Assembly: GCA_965207335.1 (NCBI GenBank)
Contig: OZ242267.1
Location: 1,798,001 to 1,862,000, forward strand
DNA from: G965207335 sp965207335
GTDB lineage: Bacteria > Pseudomonadota > Gammaproteobacteria > PS1 > Pseudothioglobaceae
Reading direction: 5' to 3'
DNA length: 64,000 nt
Part shown: in pieces, positions 55,684-64,000 of the stretch
How the letters are laid out: each line of letters opens with the position of its first letter
Position numbering within the stretch: the stretch's first letter is position 1
Program-made: the position numbers and the translations under genes
Notes under the pieces: model-generated
Database searches by the model: none
The model's input: only the letters and a program-made list of their open reading frames with translations
What the model was told of the DNA's origin: nothing

Positions 55684-58129
55684 TTATAATCCAAAACAAA
55701 TAGAGCTAGAAGCACAACAATATTGGCAAAAAAATAAATCTTTTGAAGTAATAGAAGACACTAATAAAGAAAAATTTTATTGTCTATCTATGTTTCCATA
55801 CCCTAGTGGACAACTTCATATGGGGCATGTGCGTAATTATAGCATTGGCGATGTTATAGCTAGATACCAAAAAATGCAAGGAAAAAATGTTCTCCAGCCT
55901 ATTGGTTGGGATGCTTTTGGTTTGCCAGCTGAAAATGCTGCTATTACTAATAAAACTGCACCCGATAATTGGACTAAGAATAATATATCCTATATGAAAA
56001 AACAACTGCAAGAGCTAGGTTTTGGCTATGATTGGAGTAGAGAGATTGCTACTTGTGATGTTAGTTATTATCGTTGGGAACAATTATTATTTGTTAAACT
56101 ATTTGCAAAAGGCTTGGTTTATAAAAAAAAATCTGTGGTTAATTGGGACCCAGTAGATAATACAGTTTTGGCAAATGAGCAAGTAATAGAAGGTAGAGGT
56201 TGGCGTTCTGGGGCATTGGTTGAGAAAAAAGAAATTAAGCAATGGTTTATGAAAATAACCGATTATGCACCACAATTATTAGAGCAATTAAACAATTTAA
56301 CCAACTGGCCTAATACTGTTAAAACCATGCAAGCTAATTGGATTGGAAAATCTAAGGGAGTAAAGGTAATTTTTGATTGTGAATATTTGCCAATAGAGGT
56401 TTTTACAACTAGAATTGATACTTTAATGGGTGTTAGTTACATTGCTATTGCTAGCGAACATGAAATAGCTAAAATATCAGCAAAAAACAATCCAAAAATA
56501 GCAGAATTTATAAAACAATGCCGTAATATAATAAATAACGAAGCTACAATAGCGACTATGGATAAAAAAGGCATAGATACTGGAAAGTTTTGTATCCACC
56601 CTATCACTTATGAGGAGATTCCAATATGGATTGCAAATTTTGTGCTAATAGAATATGGCACAGGTGCAGTAATGAGTGTACCAGCACACGATGTGCGTGA
56701 TTATGAATTTGCTAAAAAGTATAATTTACCGATAAAACCAGTTGTGAAACCAAAAAATAGCGAACTGGATTTAACAAGTAATGCCTGGTGCGAAAAAGGT
56801 GTATTATTTAACTCTGTTAAATACGATAACTTAGATTTTGAACAAGCATTTAGTGCAATAAGCAGTGACTTAATTACAAAAAATAAAGGCAAAATTGTTA
56901 CCAATTACCGTTTAAGAGATTGGGGTATATCAAGACAAAGATACTGGGGATGTCCAATTCCAATAATTAAATGTAAGGATTGTGGCGATGTTGCTGTTAA
57001 CGAAAAAGATTTGCCAGTCAAACTTCCAGAAGCAGTTAAATTACTAAATACTCAATCACCGCTTATTGATAATAAAGAATTTATCAACACCAAATGCCCT
57101 AAATGTGGCAAACATGCCAAGCGAGAAACAGATACATTTGATACTTTTTTTGAATCATCTTGGTATTTTGCTAGATATGCCTGTCATGATAATGATAAGC
57201 AAATGCTAGATGATAGAGCCAAATACTGGCTACCTGTTGACCAATATATAGGCGGTATTGAGCATGCTATATTACACTTATTATATGCAAGATTTTTTAA
57301 TAAATTATTAAAAGATGAGGGTTTAATAGATAATGATGAGCCTTTTGATAAATTATTAACTCAAGGTATGGTGCTAAAAGATGGTGCTAAAATGTCTAAA
57401 TCTAAGGGTAATACTGTAGATCCTAAGCAAATAATTGATAAATATGGAGCTGATACTGTGCGTTTATTTATTTTATTTGCATCTCCTCCTACTCAAGATT
57501 TAGAATGGTCTGAGACAGGATTAGAAGGTTGCCATCGTTTTATTAATCGTTTTTATAAATTAAGTATAGATATAATATCTTTGCTAAATGGAGATAAAAA
57601 TAGTAGTAATTTAGCGAAACTAAAACTAAATAGCGAACAAAAAAATATTCGTAGAGAAGCACATATGACACTACAAAAAGTATCAGATGACTTGGGTAGA
57701 AGAAACTTATTTAATACTGCTATTGCTACAATTATGGCATTTAGTAATATCTTGACTAAATTTAATAAAACTTCGTCAACAGACTTAGTAATTCGTAAAG
57801 AGGCATTAGAAATTATGTTAATATGCTTATCACCTATGGCACCGCATATTTGTCATTATCTATGGTTTAAGCTAGGCAATAAACAAGCAATAGTAAATAC
57901 TAATTGGTATAAACTTGACAAGTCTGCACTTGTAGTTGATACAGTAGAAATTGTTATACAGGTAAACGGTAAATTACGAGCTAAATTAAATATTGATAAT
58001 AATACCGATGATAAAGAGTTAAGAAAACTTGCACTTAACAATCAAAATGTTAAGAAATTCACAGATAATAAAACTATTAGTAAAATTATTGTAATAACTA
58101 ATAAACTAGTAAACATAGTAGCAAAATAA
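55676..58129 (+). CDS. leuS: Leucyl-tRNA synthetase
   Basis: 817 residues. HIGH is in F-P-Y-P-S-G-Q-L-H-M-G-H-V-R-N-Y (~38-53); the editing domain has T-T-R-I-D-T-L-M-G and the T-rich pocket. K-M-S-K-S-K-G-N-T-V-D-P is at ~577. Y-I-G-G-I-E-H-A-I-L-H-L-L-Y-A-R is the leucine-specific block. The protein is slightly shorter than E. coli's 860. The ATG lies inside the pyrD stop region (GAATGACTAA), so the two genes are coupled, an uncommon pairing. Confidence 0.97.
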   Translation: MTNYNPKQIELEAQQYWQKNKSFEVIEDTNKEKFYCLSMFPYPSGQLHMGHVRNYSIGDVIARYQKMQGKNVLQPIGWDAFGLPAENAAITNKTAPDNWTKNNISYMKKQLQELGFGYDWSREIATCDVSYYRWEQLLFVKLFAKGLVYKKKSVVNWDPVDNTVLANEQVIEGRGWRSGALVEKKEIKQWFMKITDYAPQLLEQLNNLTNWPNTVKTMQANWIGKSKGVKVIFDCEYLPIEVFTTRIDTLMGVSYIAIASEHEIAKISAKNNPKIAEFIKQCRNIINNEATIATMDKKGIDTGKFCIHPITYEEIPIWIANFVLIEYGTGAVMSVPAHDVRDYEFAKKYNLPIKPVVKPKNSELDLTSNAWCEKGVLFNSVKYDNLDFEQAFSAISSDLITKNKGKIVTNYRLRDWGISRQRYWGCPIPIIKCKDCGDVAVNEKDLPVKLPEAVKLLNTQSPLIDNKEFINTKCPKCGKHAKRETDTFDTFFESSWYFARYACHDNDKQMLDDRAKYWLPVDQYIGGIEHAILHLLYARFFNKLLKDEGLIDNDEPFDKLLTQGMVLKDGAKMSKSKGNTVDPKQIIDKYGADTVRLFILFASPPTQDLEWSETGLEGCHRFINRFYKLSIDIISLLNGDKNSSNLAKLKLNSEQKNIRREAHMTLQKVSDDLGRRNLFNTAIATIMAFSNILTKFNKTSSTDLVIRKEALEIMLICLSPMAPHICHYLWFKLGNKQAIVNTNWYKLDKSALVVDTVEIVIQVNGKLRAKLNIDNNTDDKELRKLALNNQNVKKFTDNKTISKIIVITNKLVNIVAK

Positions 58130-58268
58130 AACTAACACTAATAGAGATTGTTGCAAAGTAGCAGAAAATATATAAAAATCTGCTAAAAAGACTACCGTAG
58201 TGGCTGTATATAAAATACTGTCTTTTATACTTTTTCTTTACTAGTGCTAATGCAATATTAACAGTATG

Positions 58269-58676
58269 TTATTTCCAAGTATCTGTCTCTCCTGTTAACT
58301 CTTCAATAGAAACATAGCCATCTCTATCTGAGTCCATTTTCATTAACTTGTATCGCATACTACTTGGAATTTCTCTCATAGAAAGTCTGCCATCACTATT
58401 TAAGTCAAATTTAGACATAAAGTGACTGTAATCCTCTTGGGCTAATAATTCATCTCTACTAAGGACATGGTCTTTATTTTTATCCATAGACATCATTTTC
58501 ATCATACCCATAGTAATTTCTTCCATACTTATTACACCATCTGAGTTTTGGTCAAATATAGAGAATAAATCTCTTTCCCCAGTTATATCATCATGTCCAG
58601 GGACATGGTCAGCATTGACATAAGAAAAAGACATGGCCAAAGTCAAAGCCATTCCAATTTTTACTAAATTATTCAT
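58269..58676 (-). CDS. Secreted EF-hand calcium-binding protein
   Basis: 135 residues: signal peptide (M-N-N-L-V-K-I-G-M-A-L-T-L-A-M-S-F-S-Y-V-N-A) and four EF-hand loops: D-Q-N-S-D-G-V-I-S-M-E-E, D-K-N-K-D-H-V-L-S-R-D-E, D-L-N-S-D-G-R-L-S-M-R-E and D-S-D-R-D-G-Y-V-S-I-E-E. The second has His in place of the usual Gly and may bind weakly. Periplasmic calcium sensor or buffer by inference. Downstream of leuS but on the opposite strand, so transcribed alone. The loops are textbook in spacing; only the role is unknown. Confidence 0.87.
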   Translation of the reverse strand: MNNLVKIGMALTLAMSFSYVNADHVPGHDDITGERDLFSIFDQNSDGVISMEEITMGMMKMMSMDKNKDHVLSRDELLAQEDYSHFMSKFDLNSDGRLSMREIPSSMRYKLMKMDSDRDGYVSIEELTGETDTWK

Positions 58677-58804
58677 ACAATCTCCGTGTTATAAAAAAAT
58701 AAGGTTAATACCTGATAGTATTTTAACAACTAATAGTAAATAATGCAAACTAATTATTGTAATACAGTTATAATAATTAATCATCGTTAAATATAAAATA
58801 CAAT

Positions 58805-60127
58805 ATGAAAAATTATAGCGTAGTAATTGTTGGTGCTGGAGTTACTGGAACCTCATTGGCATACCTACTAAGTAAATATAGCAAATTAACTAATGTAATT
58901 ATATTAGATAAATATGAAGATGTTGCTTGTGTTAATTCTAATTCTAAATTAAATTCACAAACATTACATTGTGGCGATATAGAAACTAATTACACATTAG
59001 AGAAAGCCCAGCAAGTATTAAAATCAGCAAACTTAGTTAAAACCTATGCTTTACAACAAAAAAATAGCAAAGACATAATTTATAAATCTAGCAAATTACT
59101 ATTAGGTGTTGGCGATGATGAGGTTAGTAAAATTGAATCTCGTTATGAGTTATTTAAAGACAGCTTTGATTACATGAAATTAATGCATACAGAAGATATT
59201 GCTAAAATAGAACCAAATGTCACTAAAGATAGAACAGAAAAAATAATTGCTATGGGTGTTTCTAGTGATTATTGTGGTGTTGATTTTGGTAATTTAAGTA
59301 AATCATTTATTAACAATGCTATTGAAAACAATAACAACATTACCCTACAACTAAAAACCAAATTAACGAAAATTGTCCGTCAAGATAATGATTATAAATT
59401 AACTCTTAAAGCTAATAATAGTGAAGAGTTCATTACTGCTAAGTTTGTAGTTTTTGCAACTGGTGCTTACAGCCTAACCTATGCCAAAGCAATGGGGTAT
59501 GGACTAAATTATGGTTTATTATCGGTAGCAGGTAGCTTTTATTTTAGTAAAGAGGCTTTAAACGGCAAGGTTTATACCATTCAAAATGACAAACTTCCTT
59601 TTGCTGCAGCTCATGGAGACCCTGATGTTAATGTTGCCTCACAGACTAGATTTGGTCCTACTGCTTTAATATTACCTCAATTAGAGAGGTATAAGCACAA
59701 TACTTATTGGGATTATTTAAAAGTTACAGGCATTAATAAAGATGTTATAGTAGCACTATTTAAGTTAATAAAAGACAAGGATATTCGTAATTATATTTTG
59801 ATTAATTTTGCTTATGAAATTCCAAATATTGGTAAAAAATTATTTTTAAAACAAGTACAAAAAATTACCCCTTCACTACAAAATAAAGATTTACGATATG
59901 CTAAAGGTTTTGGCGGTTTGAGACCACAAATAATTGATAAAGACAAGCAACAACTTATATTAGGCGAGGCACACATTGATACTGATGAGGGGTTAATTTT
60001 TAATATTACTCCATCTCCAGGGGCATCTACTTGTTTGCAAAACTCTCTAAGAGATGGTCAAAAAGTATGCCAATACCTTGATACTAAATTTGCCATAGAC
60101 GAGTTTAATAAAGATTTTGGTATTTAG
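58805..60127 (+). CDS. mqo: Malate:quinone oxidoreductase, epsilonproteobacterial (Campylobacter) type
   Basis: 440 residues. The FAD-binding V-V-I-V-G-A-G-V-T-G-T-S-L-A-Y starts at residue 6. The block N-S-N-S-K-L-N-S-Q-T-L-H-C-G-D-I-E-T-N-Y-T-L follows; as I recall the family, an N-S-Q-T-x-H-C-G-D-I-E-T-N-Y-T block marks the Mqo of Campylobacter/Helicobacter, in contrast to N-N-A-G-T-G-H in the classical Mqo. F-G-P-T-A and P-S-P-G-A-S-T-C-L-Q-N-S are the C-terminal catalytic and FAD contacts. Oxidises malate and reduces quinone at the membrane, replacing or helping malate dehydrogenase. Confidence 0.8.
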   Translation: MKNYSVVIVGAGVTGTSLAYLLSKYSKLTNVIILDKYEDVACVNSNSKLNSQTLHCGDIETNYTLEKAQQVLKSANLVKTYALQQKNSKDIIYKSSKLLLGVGDDEVSKIESRYELFKDSFDYMKLMHTEDIAKIEPNVTKDRTEKIIAMGVSSDYCGVDFGNLSKSFINNAIENNNNITLQLKTKLTKIVRQDNDYKLTLKANNSEEFITAKFVVFATGAYSLTYAKAMGYGLNYGLLSVAGSFYFSKEALNGKVYTIQNDKLPFAAAHGDPDVNVASQTRFGPTALILPQLERYKHNTYWDYLKVTGINKDVIVALFKLIKDKDIRNYILINFAYEIPNIGKKLFLKQVQKITPSLQNKDLRYAKGFGGLRPQIIDKDKQQLILGEAHIDTDEGLIFNITPSPGASTCLQNSLRDGQKVCQYLDTKFAIDEFNKDFGI

Positions 60128-60138
60128 TTTTTATTTAA

Positions 60139-60993
60139 TTAAGCAGTCTTAAATATTTTGCAATTAGCACTGTCACACCATGCATTTAAATTTTTAAATA
60201 ACTTTGTTTGTTCAAAATAATTAATTTTATAAGCCTCTATTAATTTATCTTCAACCTTTTTTTGATTAGTATTATTAGGAAAAATAATAGCTATTAATTT
60301 AGTCAAATCGTGACCATTACAAATTTGTAAAAAATCTTTAGAATCATCTTTTAATAATTTTAGTTCGTTTTTTAATTTTTCAATTGGTATTGTGCTATTA
60401 GAATGATATAATAATGTTTTTAAAAAGTTATCATAATTAAATACGATATTACAATCCTTAGATTCAGTAAATTTTTCAAAATTTAATTTCCTAAACTTAA
60501 GACCTTTACTGTTTCTATTTTTTTCTTTCTCATTAAACCATCTTGCATAACCTATATTAATAGCAATATCATAAATAATATTTTTTATATTTGATTGTAA
60601 TATTTCACGGCATTCAGCAGAAGAAAAATCATCAACAACAGTGGTTATAGCATCTGATTCAATCATTTGTACTTCTATGTCATGATAATCAGTAATAAAC
60701 AGGTTTTTAGGATAATTAGTACATTCTAAATTATCAAAATCCGCATCTTTAATACCAATTATTTTATATATTTTAAACAAACTTTTTTCTTTAATTGTTT
60801 TTAAGGCTTTAATAACATGGTATCTACCATGAACATCCATTTTTTTAACATGGCTGCTAGAAAATATTTTTTTAAATAATTTAATATCGTTCTTGCCTTC
60901 TAATAAAATAAGTACTTTATTTTTATTAACAGAGAGTTTTATTTCACTTAGTAGTTCATTTAATTTAAATTCTTGTAATGCACTATTCGTCAT
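60139..60993 (-). CDS. DUF4435/TOPRIM-like protein, AriB-like effector of a PARIS-type defence pair
   Basis: 284 residues. L-I-L-L-E-G-K-N-D-I-K-L-F at ~30 supplies the TOPRIM first-strand Glu, and I-I-G-I-K-D-A-D-F-D at ~97 the D-x-D, the layout of DUF4435 (OLD-like TOPRIM nuclease core). L-F-I-T-D-Y-H-D-I-E-V-Q-M follows, a typical DUF4435 block. Its start overlaps the ATPase gene's stop by 11 bases, so the products are made together. In PARIS, AriB is the toxin, released from AriA upon phage anti-restriction protein sensing. Family placement is by architecture. Confidence 0.72.
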   Translation of the reverse strand: MTNSALQEFKLNELLSEIKLSVNKNKVLILLEGKNDIKLFKKIFSSSHVKKMDVHGRYHVIKALKTIKEKSLFKIYKIIGIKDADFDNLECTNYPKNLFITDYHDIEVQMIESDAITTVVDDFSSAECREILQSNIKNIIYDIAINIGYARWFNEKEKNRNSKGLKFRKLNFEKFTESKDCNIVFNYDNFLKTLLYHSNSTIPIEKLKNELKLLKDDSKDFLQICNGHDLTKLIAIIFPNNTNQKKVEDKLIEAYKINYFEQTKLFKNLNAWCDSANCKIFKTA

Positions 60994-62260
60994 AATTTAT
61001 TGTCAAATCCCAATATTTGTTGATAATTTGCGGGGAATGAGTTGCAATAACAATATCAATTTTTCGTAGTTTGATAATTTCCTTGATGTCATCTAAAAAT
61101 TCTCTTTGCCAATCTACATGTAATGATATTTCAGGTTCATCAATTAAAACTAATGAATTTTCTTTAGCGTTAAAAAGTAGTTCAAATAATAATACTACCT
61201 CGTGTTGTTCTCCAGAAGATAACTCTGTTGGCTCTAGTGCTTCACCTTTTTGTGTCTTAAATACAAATCCTTTTTCCTTGTCTATCTTAATGTTTTTAAA
61301 ACTAAATCGTCTTTCGTTTAATATTTTAGTAAACAACTCAATTCCATCTACTAATGAGTCAAAAACTGATAATTTCTTTTCACTATCTGATATATAAAGA
61401 GACAATACTTTTTTATCCTCATTCTTAATTTCTTTTTTTTGTAAGAATGCATCTTCTTCTAATGTTAATAATCCAAACTCAGAAATTCTTTTTTGCTTAT
61501 ATTCTAACTCAGATAATCTTTTATCTAATTCTTCTTCTTGTATGTTTATATTATTTTCAAATAATCTTTTTGGAAAACTGCTATCTAACGATTGTGTGTT
61601 TTCGGCATATTCATTTGTTGTATCTATAATTAGATGTTTTAATCCCTCTGAGTGTTTTTTAATAGCATCAACAAAATTACTTTGTTTAATTCTTCGTCTT
61701 TCCTGTGGTTGTCTTATTACTAGTCTTTGTTCTTGAATTAAATATACCTCAATAGAATCTATAATAGAATCAATTTCCTTTGGTATACTATAATTTACAG
61801 ATTTAATTCTTATAGGAAAATGATTACCAAAGCGTTCTATAATATCTTCAGTTAATAATAATTCATCTTCTCGTTCATTTATCCATGTATCTTGACCTAT
61901 TCTACTTATATAGTGTGGTAAATATCTATCTAAACGCTCAATATCATTTTTATTTAGCTTATTTAGTTTAAACTCACTAATCTTTTTATTTCCCTCTTTT
62001 AGATTAAACTTAATAGCATTATTTAATTTACTTATTTCAAGTTTTTTGTTATCATCAAAAAAGAATACAATCTTTTTAAAAGATAGCTTATTAAAAAAAT
62101 TAAATTTTCGATTAAATAAATTATATATAATCTTTAAGGTAATGGTTTTTCCATAGCCATTTGGTGCGGTTAGAATAGTAATTCGTTCATCCTGATTAAA
62201 TTCTACAGCATGATTAAATCTACCGAATAAATCTGATAATTCTAGTTTTAATAACTTCAT
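60983..62260 (-). CDS. ABC/AAA15-type ATPase, AriA-like sensor of a PARIS-type defence pair
   Basis: The ATG at 62260 (M-K-L-L-K-L-E-L-S-D-L-F-G) is preferred over a TTG three codons upstream; 425 residues. Walker A is T-A-P-N-G-Y-G-K-T (~32-40). A long charged helical middle (E-E-L-D-K-R-L-S-E-L-E) comes next. The ABC signature is L-S-S-G-E-Q-H-E, Walker B is L-V-L-I-D-E-P-E-I-S-L-H, and the H-loop is I-A-T-H-S-P-Q-I-I. It is an SMC/OLD-related ATPase. With the DUF4435 gene it forms the two-gene PARIS arrangement. An OLD-like or Gabija-like ATPase is the alternative. Confidence 0.75.
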   Translation of the reverse strand: MKLLKLELSDLFGRFNHAVEFNQDERITILTAPNGYGKTITLKIIYNLFNRKFNFFNKLSFKKIVFFFDDNKKLEISKLNNAIKFNLKEGNKKISEFKLNKLNKNDIERLDRYLPHYISRIGQDTWINEREDELLLTEDIIERFGNHFPIRIKSVNYSIPKEIDSIIDSIEVYLIQEQRLVIRQPQERRRIKQSNFVDAIKKHSEGLKHLIIDTTNEYAENTQSLDSSFPKRLFENNINIQEEELDKRLSELEYKQKRISEFGLLTLEEDAFLQKKEIKNEDKKVLSLYISDSEKKLSVFDSLVDGIELFTKILNERRFSFKNIKIDKEKGFVFKTQKGEALEPTELSSGEQHEVVLLFELLFNAKENSLVLIDEPEISLHVDWQREFLDDIKEIIKLRKIDIVIATHSPQIINKYWDLTINYDE

Positions 62261-62295
62261 GTTATTCAATAATACCTTATATTATTATCAATTAT

Positions 62296-63000
62296 TTAAT
62301 TAAGTCTTTGTAATTCAGCTAATAAAACTTTTGGTTTTATAAATCCTGAAATTTTCCTGCCATTTGGTAAAAAAACAGTAGGAGTTCCTCTAACACCTAA
62401 ACTTTCAGCTATTTTTAGTTGTTCTCTCACTGAATTATTTTTGCAACTTTTTGCTACAATTCTGCCTGTTTTTTTATAAACATCTATAGCTGTTTTTCTA
62501 TCCTTGGCACACCAAATAGACTCCATTCTTGCTAATGCTTTAGGATGAAGTGATGCTAAGGGCGATGCTAAGTATTTAATGGTAATACCTAGTTTATTGT
62601 ATTCTTTCATATTAGCATGTAGTTTTTTACAAAATGGGCAATCAACATCAGTAAAAACATTTACAGCATATTTTTCTTTTTGGGCTTTAAAAATAATTTT
62701 TTCATTATCATCAACAGTATTTAAAATACTTTTTACCAACATAGCTTTTCTTAAATTTGTTAAATTAGCTTGACTTTTTAAGTCAATAATTTCTCCGCTA
62801 ATTAAATATTTACCATCTTTTGACACATATACAATATCGCCACCAATAGTTACCTCATATAAATTTTTAACTGGTGCTTTATTAATATCTTTCTCACTAA
62901 TATTTTTAAAATATTTGGATAAACTACTAATTACCTCTGCTTTGCCAGCAAAAACATTAGTAGTAGTTATAATTAATAATAGACTAATAAATAATTTCAT
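62296..63000 (-). CDS. dsbC: DsbC-type thiol:disulfide interchange protein
   Basis: 234 residues: signal peptide M-K-L-F-I-S-L-L-L-I-I-T-T-T-N-V-F-A, an N-terminal dimerisation domain (Y-E-V-T-I-G-G-D-I-V-Y-V-S-K-D-G-K-Y-L-I), then a thioredoxin fold with F-T-D-V-D-C-P-F-C-K-K-L-H. The C-P-F-C active site differs from E. coli's C-G-Y-C. A second Cys pair (W-C-A...S-C-K-N) and the cis-Pro loop R-G-T-P-T-V-F complete it. It shuffles wrong disulfides in the periplasm. The many C-x7-C Sel1-like proteins here are natural clients. Confidence 0.9.
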   Translation of the reverse strand: MKLFISLLLIITTTNVFAGKAEVISSLSKYFKNISEKDINKAPVKNLYEVTIGGDIVYVSKDGKYLISGEIIDLKSQANLTNLRKAMLVKSILNTVDDNEKIIFKAQKEKYAVNVFTDVDCPFCKKLHANMKEYNKLGITIKYLASPLASLHPKALARMESIWCAKDRKTAIDVYKKTGRIVAKSCKNNSVREQLKIAESLGVRGTPTVFLPNGRKISGFIKPKVLLAELQRLN

Positions 63001-63060
63001 AATAAAAGCGCTAATTTTCTATATAATATAGTGCAAATTATACACAACTAAAAAATAAAT

Positions 63061-64000
63061 ATGATAAATAGTAATAATGCTCTTGAACTTAGTATAATAA
63101 ATACTGATTATAAAACTTGTAAAGCTGATTGTGTTTTACTTTTTAGTAGTGAAGATAATAAATTAGATTTATTGAAAGATTATAAAAGTATAATTAATTT
63201 TGATAATAAACTAAGCTCAACTTTATTTTTGCCGTTTCCAAATAACATATTAGCAAAATCAGCCATTATAGTTGGACTAGGAAGTAATAAAACACCTAGT
63301 ATTAAAAATTATTTAAAAGCACTAACTAGTGCTATTTTATTAGTAAAAAGCCATAATATTAAGACCTTAGTTATTCCTTATGTTAAAACCAGTGATAACG
63401 ATATTAACCAAAGTTTGCAAAATAGCGTTCATACTATTGCTAGTAGTTTATATAAAATTAATAAACCTTATGTACAAGATAGTGCTAATAAATTAAAACT
63501 AAAACACATAATATTCAGCATAAAGACAACAAAAGATGTAAATAAAAATAGCCTAACAAACGGTTTAGCAATTGCCAATGGAGAAACACTAAGCAAGGAT
63601 TTAGCAAACCTACCAAGTAATATTTGCACACCTAGTTATTTAGCTAAAACAGCAGAAGATATAGCTAAAAAATATAATATAAAATGCAAAATATTAAATA
63701 CAAAAGACATGCAAAAATTAGGTATGAATAGCCTATTATCAGTAGCTAAAGGCTCATGTGAAAAACCAAAATTAATAACCATGCACTATAATAACAATAA
63801 CAATGCAAAACCAGTAGTATTAATAGGCAAGGGGGTAACATTTGACAGCGGAGGTATATCTATAAAGCCAAGTGCTAATATGGATGAAATGAAATATGAT
63901 ATGTGCGGAGCATCAAGTGTTTTAGGGGTTATGTTGGCTGTTTTAGAAATGCAACTTAAAATTAATTTAATAGTAATAGTACCTAGTGTGGAAAACATGC
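63061..64000 (+). CDS. pepA: Leucyl aminopeptidase PepA (5' part, cut by window edge)
   Basis: The ATG at 63061 opens a frame that runs off the window after 313 codons. After a variable N-terminal domain (S-A-I-I-V-G-L-G-S), the catalytic domain begins: N-G-E-T-L-S-K-D-L-A-N-L-P-S-N, then the metal-binding G-K-G-V-T-F-D-S-G-G-I-S-I-K-P-S and M-K-Y-D-M-C-G-A. These give the first Lys and Asp zinc ligands. The N-T-D-A-E-G-R motif lies beyond the edge. PepA is a hexameric M17 aminopeptidase, sometimes also a DNA-binding protein. It is divergent from dsbC. Confidence 0.95.
   Translation, partial: MINSNNALELSIINTDYKTCKADCVLLFSSEDNKLDLLKDYKSIINFDNKLSSTLFLPFPNNILAKSAIIVGLGSNKTPSIKNYLKALTSAILLVKSHNIKTLVIPYVKTSDNDINQSLQNSVHTIASSLYKINKPYVQDSANKLKLKHIIFSIKTTKDVNKNSLTNGLAIANGETLSKDLANLPSNICTPSYLAKTAEDIAKKYNIKCKILNTKDMQKLGMNSLLSVAKGSCEKPKLITMHYNNNNNAKPVVLIGKGVTFDSGGISIKPSANMDEMKYDMCGASSVLGVMLAVLEMQLKINLIVIVPSVENM

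Overview
The window is very AT-rich, with strong preference for A/T-ending codons and TTG/GTG starts alongside ATG. Its gene set looks gammaproteobacterial: prfC, rsxE, prmC, mrp, recG-ubiC, bamC-dapA, acnB, lepB and a DsbC-type isomerase. High AT content, many pseudogenes, toxin-antitoxin wreckage, small dispersed mobile elements and expanded Sel1-like families suggest a host-associated bacterium with a reduced but still dynamic genome, possibly a sulfur-oxidising symbiont of the Thioglobaceae/SUP05 type. The taxon is inference; base composition was judged by eye.

Layout. 1-12.6 kb: the 5' end of argJ, an iron-type periplasmic binding protein, then a co-directional housekeeping run (prfC, rsxE, prmC, mrp, three poorly known genes, an M48 protease, a small cytochrome c, rsgA, recG, ubiC). 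12.6-17.35 kb: the standout region, a tandem array of eleven intact and one frameshifted small genes. They share a nearly invariant leader resembling nitrile-hydratase-like (NHLP, proteusin-type) RiPP leader peptides, followed by divergent Gly/Thr/Ser/Ala/Val-rich cores after an A(A)G motif. Three leader subtypes recur in the order 1-2-3. No maturase or transporter is adjacent. 17.5-24.2 kb: RDD and TauE/SafE membrane proteins, rsmE, gltX, a Sel1 protein, lepB and bioB, with a complex repeat element at 21.4-22.2 kb. 24.3-26.9 kb: three toxin-antitoxin modules, one intact and two with broken toxin genes. 26.9-32.2 kb: a minus-strand cluster of secreted, disulfide-type Sel1-like proteins, with intact and decayed copies.

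32.3-37.4 kb: an accessory stretch with an outer-membrane barrel, a class II Fic protein, a decayed MazF/PemK toxin, a lipoprotein pair and tRNA-Met, with a degenerate copy of the tRNA 3' half 2.25 kb away. 37.4-46 kb: coaE, then overlapping operons cbiX-hemH-ligA and dapA-bamC, a secreted metallo-beta-lactamase-fold protein and bioA. 46-50.6 kb: a mobile-element zone with two apparently identical REP-bounded RAYT units plus fragments, a helicase fragment, an attC-like integron site after a cassette-like ORF, and dispersed repeats. 50.6-64 kb: purB, acnB, pyrD-leuS, an EF-hand protein, a Campylobacter-type malate:quinone oxidoreductase, an ATPase plus TOPRIM/DUF4435 pair resembling PARIS anti-phage defence, dsbC and the 5' part of pepA.

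A ~164-bp MITE-like element ending in GAGACCTTTGCA...TGCAAAGGTCTC occurs throughout as full copies, deletion derivatives and single ends. Several copies sit immediately upstream of start codons or are fused into the ends of genes.
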